Of a DNA stretch of 64,000 bases, positions 63,463 to 64,000 are shown piece after piece; within the stretch, counting starts at the first letter, position 1; each line of letters opens with the position of its first letter. Position numbers and translations under genes: made by a program. Source of the DNA: an uncultured Kiritimatiellota bacterium (GTDB lineage Bacteria; Verrucomicrobiota; Kiritimatiellia; RFP12; UBA1067); assembly GCA_934667425.1 (NCBI GenBank), contig CAKULV010000009.1, positions 1-64,000 of the forward strand. The letters are read 5' to 3'. The notes below the pieces were generated by a model, which saw only the letters and a program-made list of their open reading frames with translations, had not been told where the DNA came from and made no database searches.

Positions 63463-63725
63463 AGGCATTTACGATTTTTCGATTTACGATTTACGATTGC
63501 ATTGGAGGATTTGCGATTTTTCGATTTACGATTGCATTTAGCCATTTATAGATTTAATGATTTACCGTAGCGACGACGCCCTCGTCGTCGTGCGGCGATT
63601 TCATCGAAATCGCCCTACCAATGCGTTGCGCAAAGCTGATTCGTACAAGATCGGTACCCCAAATACTTAAATCAACAAATGACTAAATGCAATCGTAAAT
63701 CATAAATCGTAAATCGTAAATCTTG
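63463..63725. repeat. Inverted heptamer arrays flanking two palindromes
   Basis: On the left are TTACGAT heptamers (63472-63537) and on the right ATCGTAA heptamers (63691-63722). A perfect 19-bp inverted repeat (63523-63541 and 63683-63701, GATTTACGATTGCATTTAG and its complement) joins them across 141 bp. Inside are a unit of the GCGACGACG/CGTCGTCG palindrome (63567-63593) and an adjoining hairpin, GGCGATTT-CATCG-AAATCGCC (63594-63614). This fills the gap before the giant GH28 gene. No gene is present; the layout resembles a miniature inverted-repeat element. Confidence 0.85.
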
Positions 63726-63736
63726 AATCATGAATA

Positions 63737-64000
63737 CTACCTAACACTCAACGCCAGACCTGTCGGACGCACGCTTATCTTGCCGCCATTCGGGAAGTGC
63801 GACGCATAGCGCGTGAACGAGGCGCCCGAAGCGGCATTTCCGTACGTACCGGCGGACAGCCTGTTGCCATCGTGATCGTATGCGGCGGCAAAGCCCTGGG
63901 ATGCTCCCGCCGGAATGTCGATCTGCCAGGCATCGCCATCGGCGCCAAGGTGAAGCACGGCGTTCTTGCCGCTGAAATGGGTGCCGTTGACAAGCCTGAG
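63737..64000 (-). CDS. C-terminal end of an unidentified protein (partial)
   Basis: The frame is open to the window edge, starting LRLVNGTHFSGKNAVLHL and ending GGKISVRPTGLALSVR before the stop at 63737. About 87 residues are seen. They look beta-rich (AWQIDIPAGASQGF) and resemble the C-terminal domain of a secreted surface or hydrolase protein, but no family can be named. It lies directly upstream of the inverted heptamer element and the giant GH28 gene. Confidence 0.6.
   Translation of the reverse strand, partial: LRLVNGTHFSGKNAVLHLGADGDAWQIDIPAGASQGFAAAYDHDGNRLSAGTYGNAASGASFTRYASHFPNGGKISVRPTGLALSVR

Noticed and set aside
1..64000. tRNA or rRNA genes, prophage, insertion sequences
   Set aside because: None could be recognised in the intergenic gaps by eye. 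The only recombinase is a Xer-type gene in a housekeeping context.

Overview
The window looks like chromosomal DNA of an anaerobic, pectin-feeding bacterium of the Kiritimatiellota/Verrucomicrobiota type (inference from content, not from a marker gene). It is GC-rich and shows Gram-negative envelope genes (lpxA, a lptF/G permease, tolB). It also carries a dense set of very large secreted glycoside hydrolases, an SUMF1-type secreted protein with an unusual N-terminus, and an autotransporter-repeat surface protein. Almost everything is on the minus strand; the exception is a three-gene plus-strand cassette at 52.8-57.0 kb. Genes are tightly packed, with many ATGA/GTGA/TTGA/TGATG stop-start overlaps that mark operons.

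Layout (minus strand unless noted). 0-0.6 kb: three copies of a composite repeat built of hairpins. 0.6-8.0 kb: apbE, miaB, a xerC/D recombinase, topA with a non-canonical C-terminus, and potC/potB. 8.1-14.6 kb: a secreted TIM-barrel protein, thiamine pyrophosphokinase, a large membrane protein, a DEDDh exonuclease, a SurA_N-like protein and nadE (synthetase domain only). 14.6-30.5 kb: a carbohydrate locus with two large secreted hydrolase-like proteins, a Tat-type metallo-beta-lactamase-fold lipoprotein, a polysaccharide deacetylase, an SGNH esterase fused to GH28, a GH78 rhamnosidase and a GH-A clan hydrolase (murJ sits inside). 30.6-30.9 kb: eight tandem hairpin units. 31-34.8 kb: a PATR-repeat surface protein. 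35-44.3 kb: two-subunit class I fumarase, MacB-type ABC exporter, pyrF, a HAD phosphatase, tsaD, a PhnP-like hydrolase and a sugar/H+ symporter. 44.3-52.6 kb: a receptor-type Ser/Thr kinase, lepB, tolB, lpxA, a lptF/G permease and ruvB. 52.8-57.0 kb (+): secreted protein, SUMF1 protein, DUF6259-like hydrolase. 57.1-63.5 kb: a ~2,125-residue GH28 - LamG-like - transglutaminase-like protein. 63.7-64.0 kb: the 3' end of another gene.

Functionally, the GH28, SGNH esterase, deacetylase and GH78 genes fit deacetylation, backbone cleavage and rhamnose removal from pectin or rhamnogalacturonan. The sugar symporter and fumarase would serve uptake and anaerobic fermentation (inference).

The most unusual non-coding content is a set of interacting repeats. 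One is a GC-rich palindrome family with compensatory stem changes. Two are heptamer repeat families (YAGGTTW and ATCGTAA). They occupy the longer intergenic gaps, and in two places they have entered coding sequence: the signal peptide of the GH-A hydrolase and the last codons and stop of the SGNH-GH28 gene. Many operons also start from an extended -10 element (TTTGGTATAAT-like) only 6-12 nt before the ATG, which suggests leaderless or near-leaderless mRNAs.
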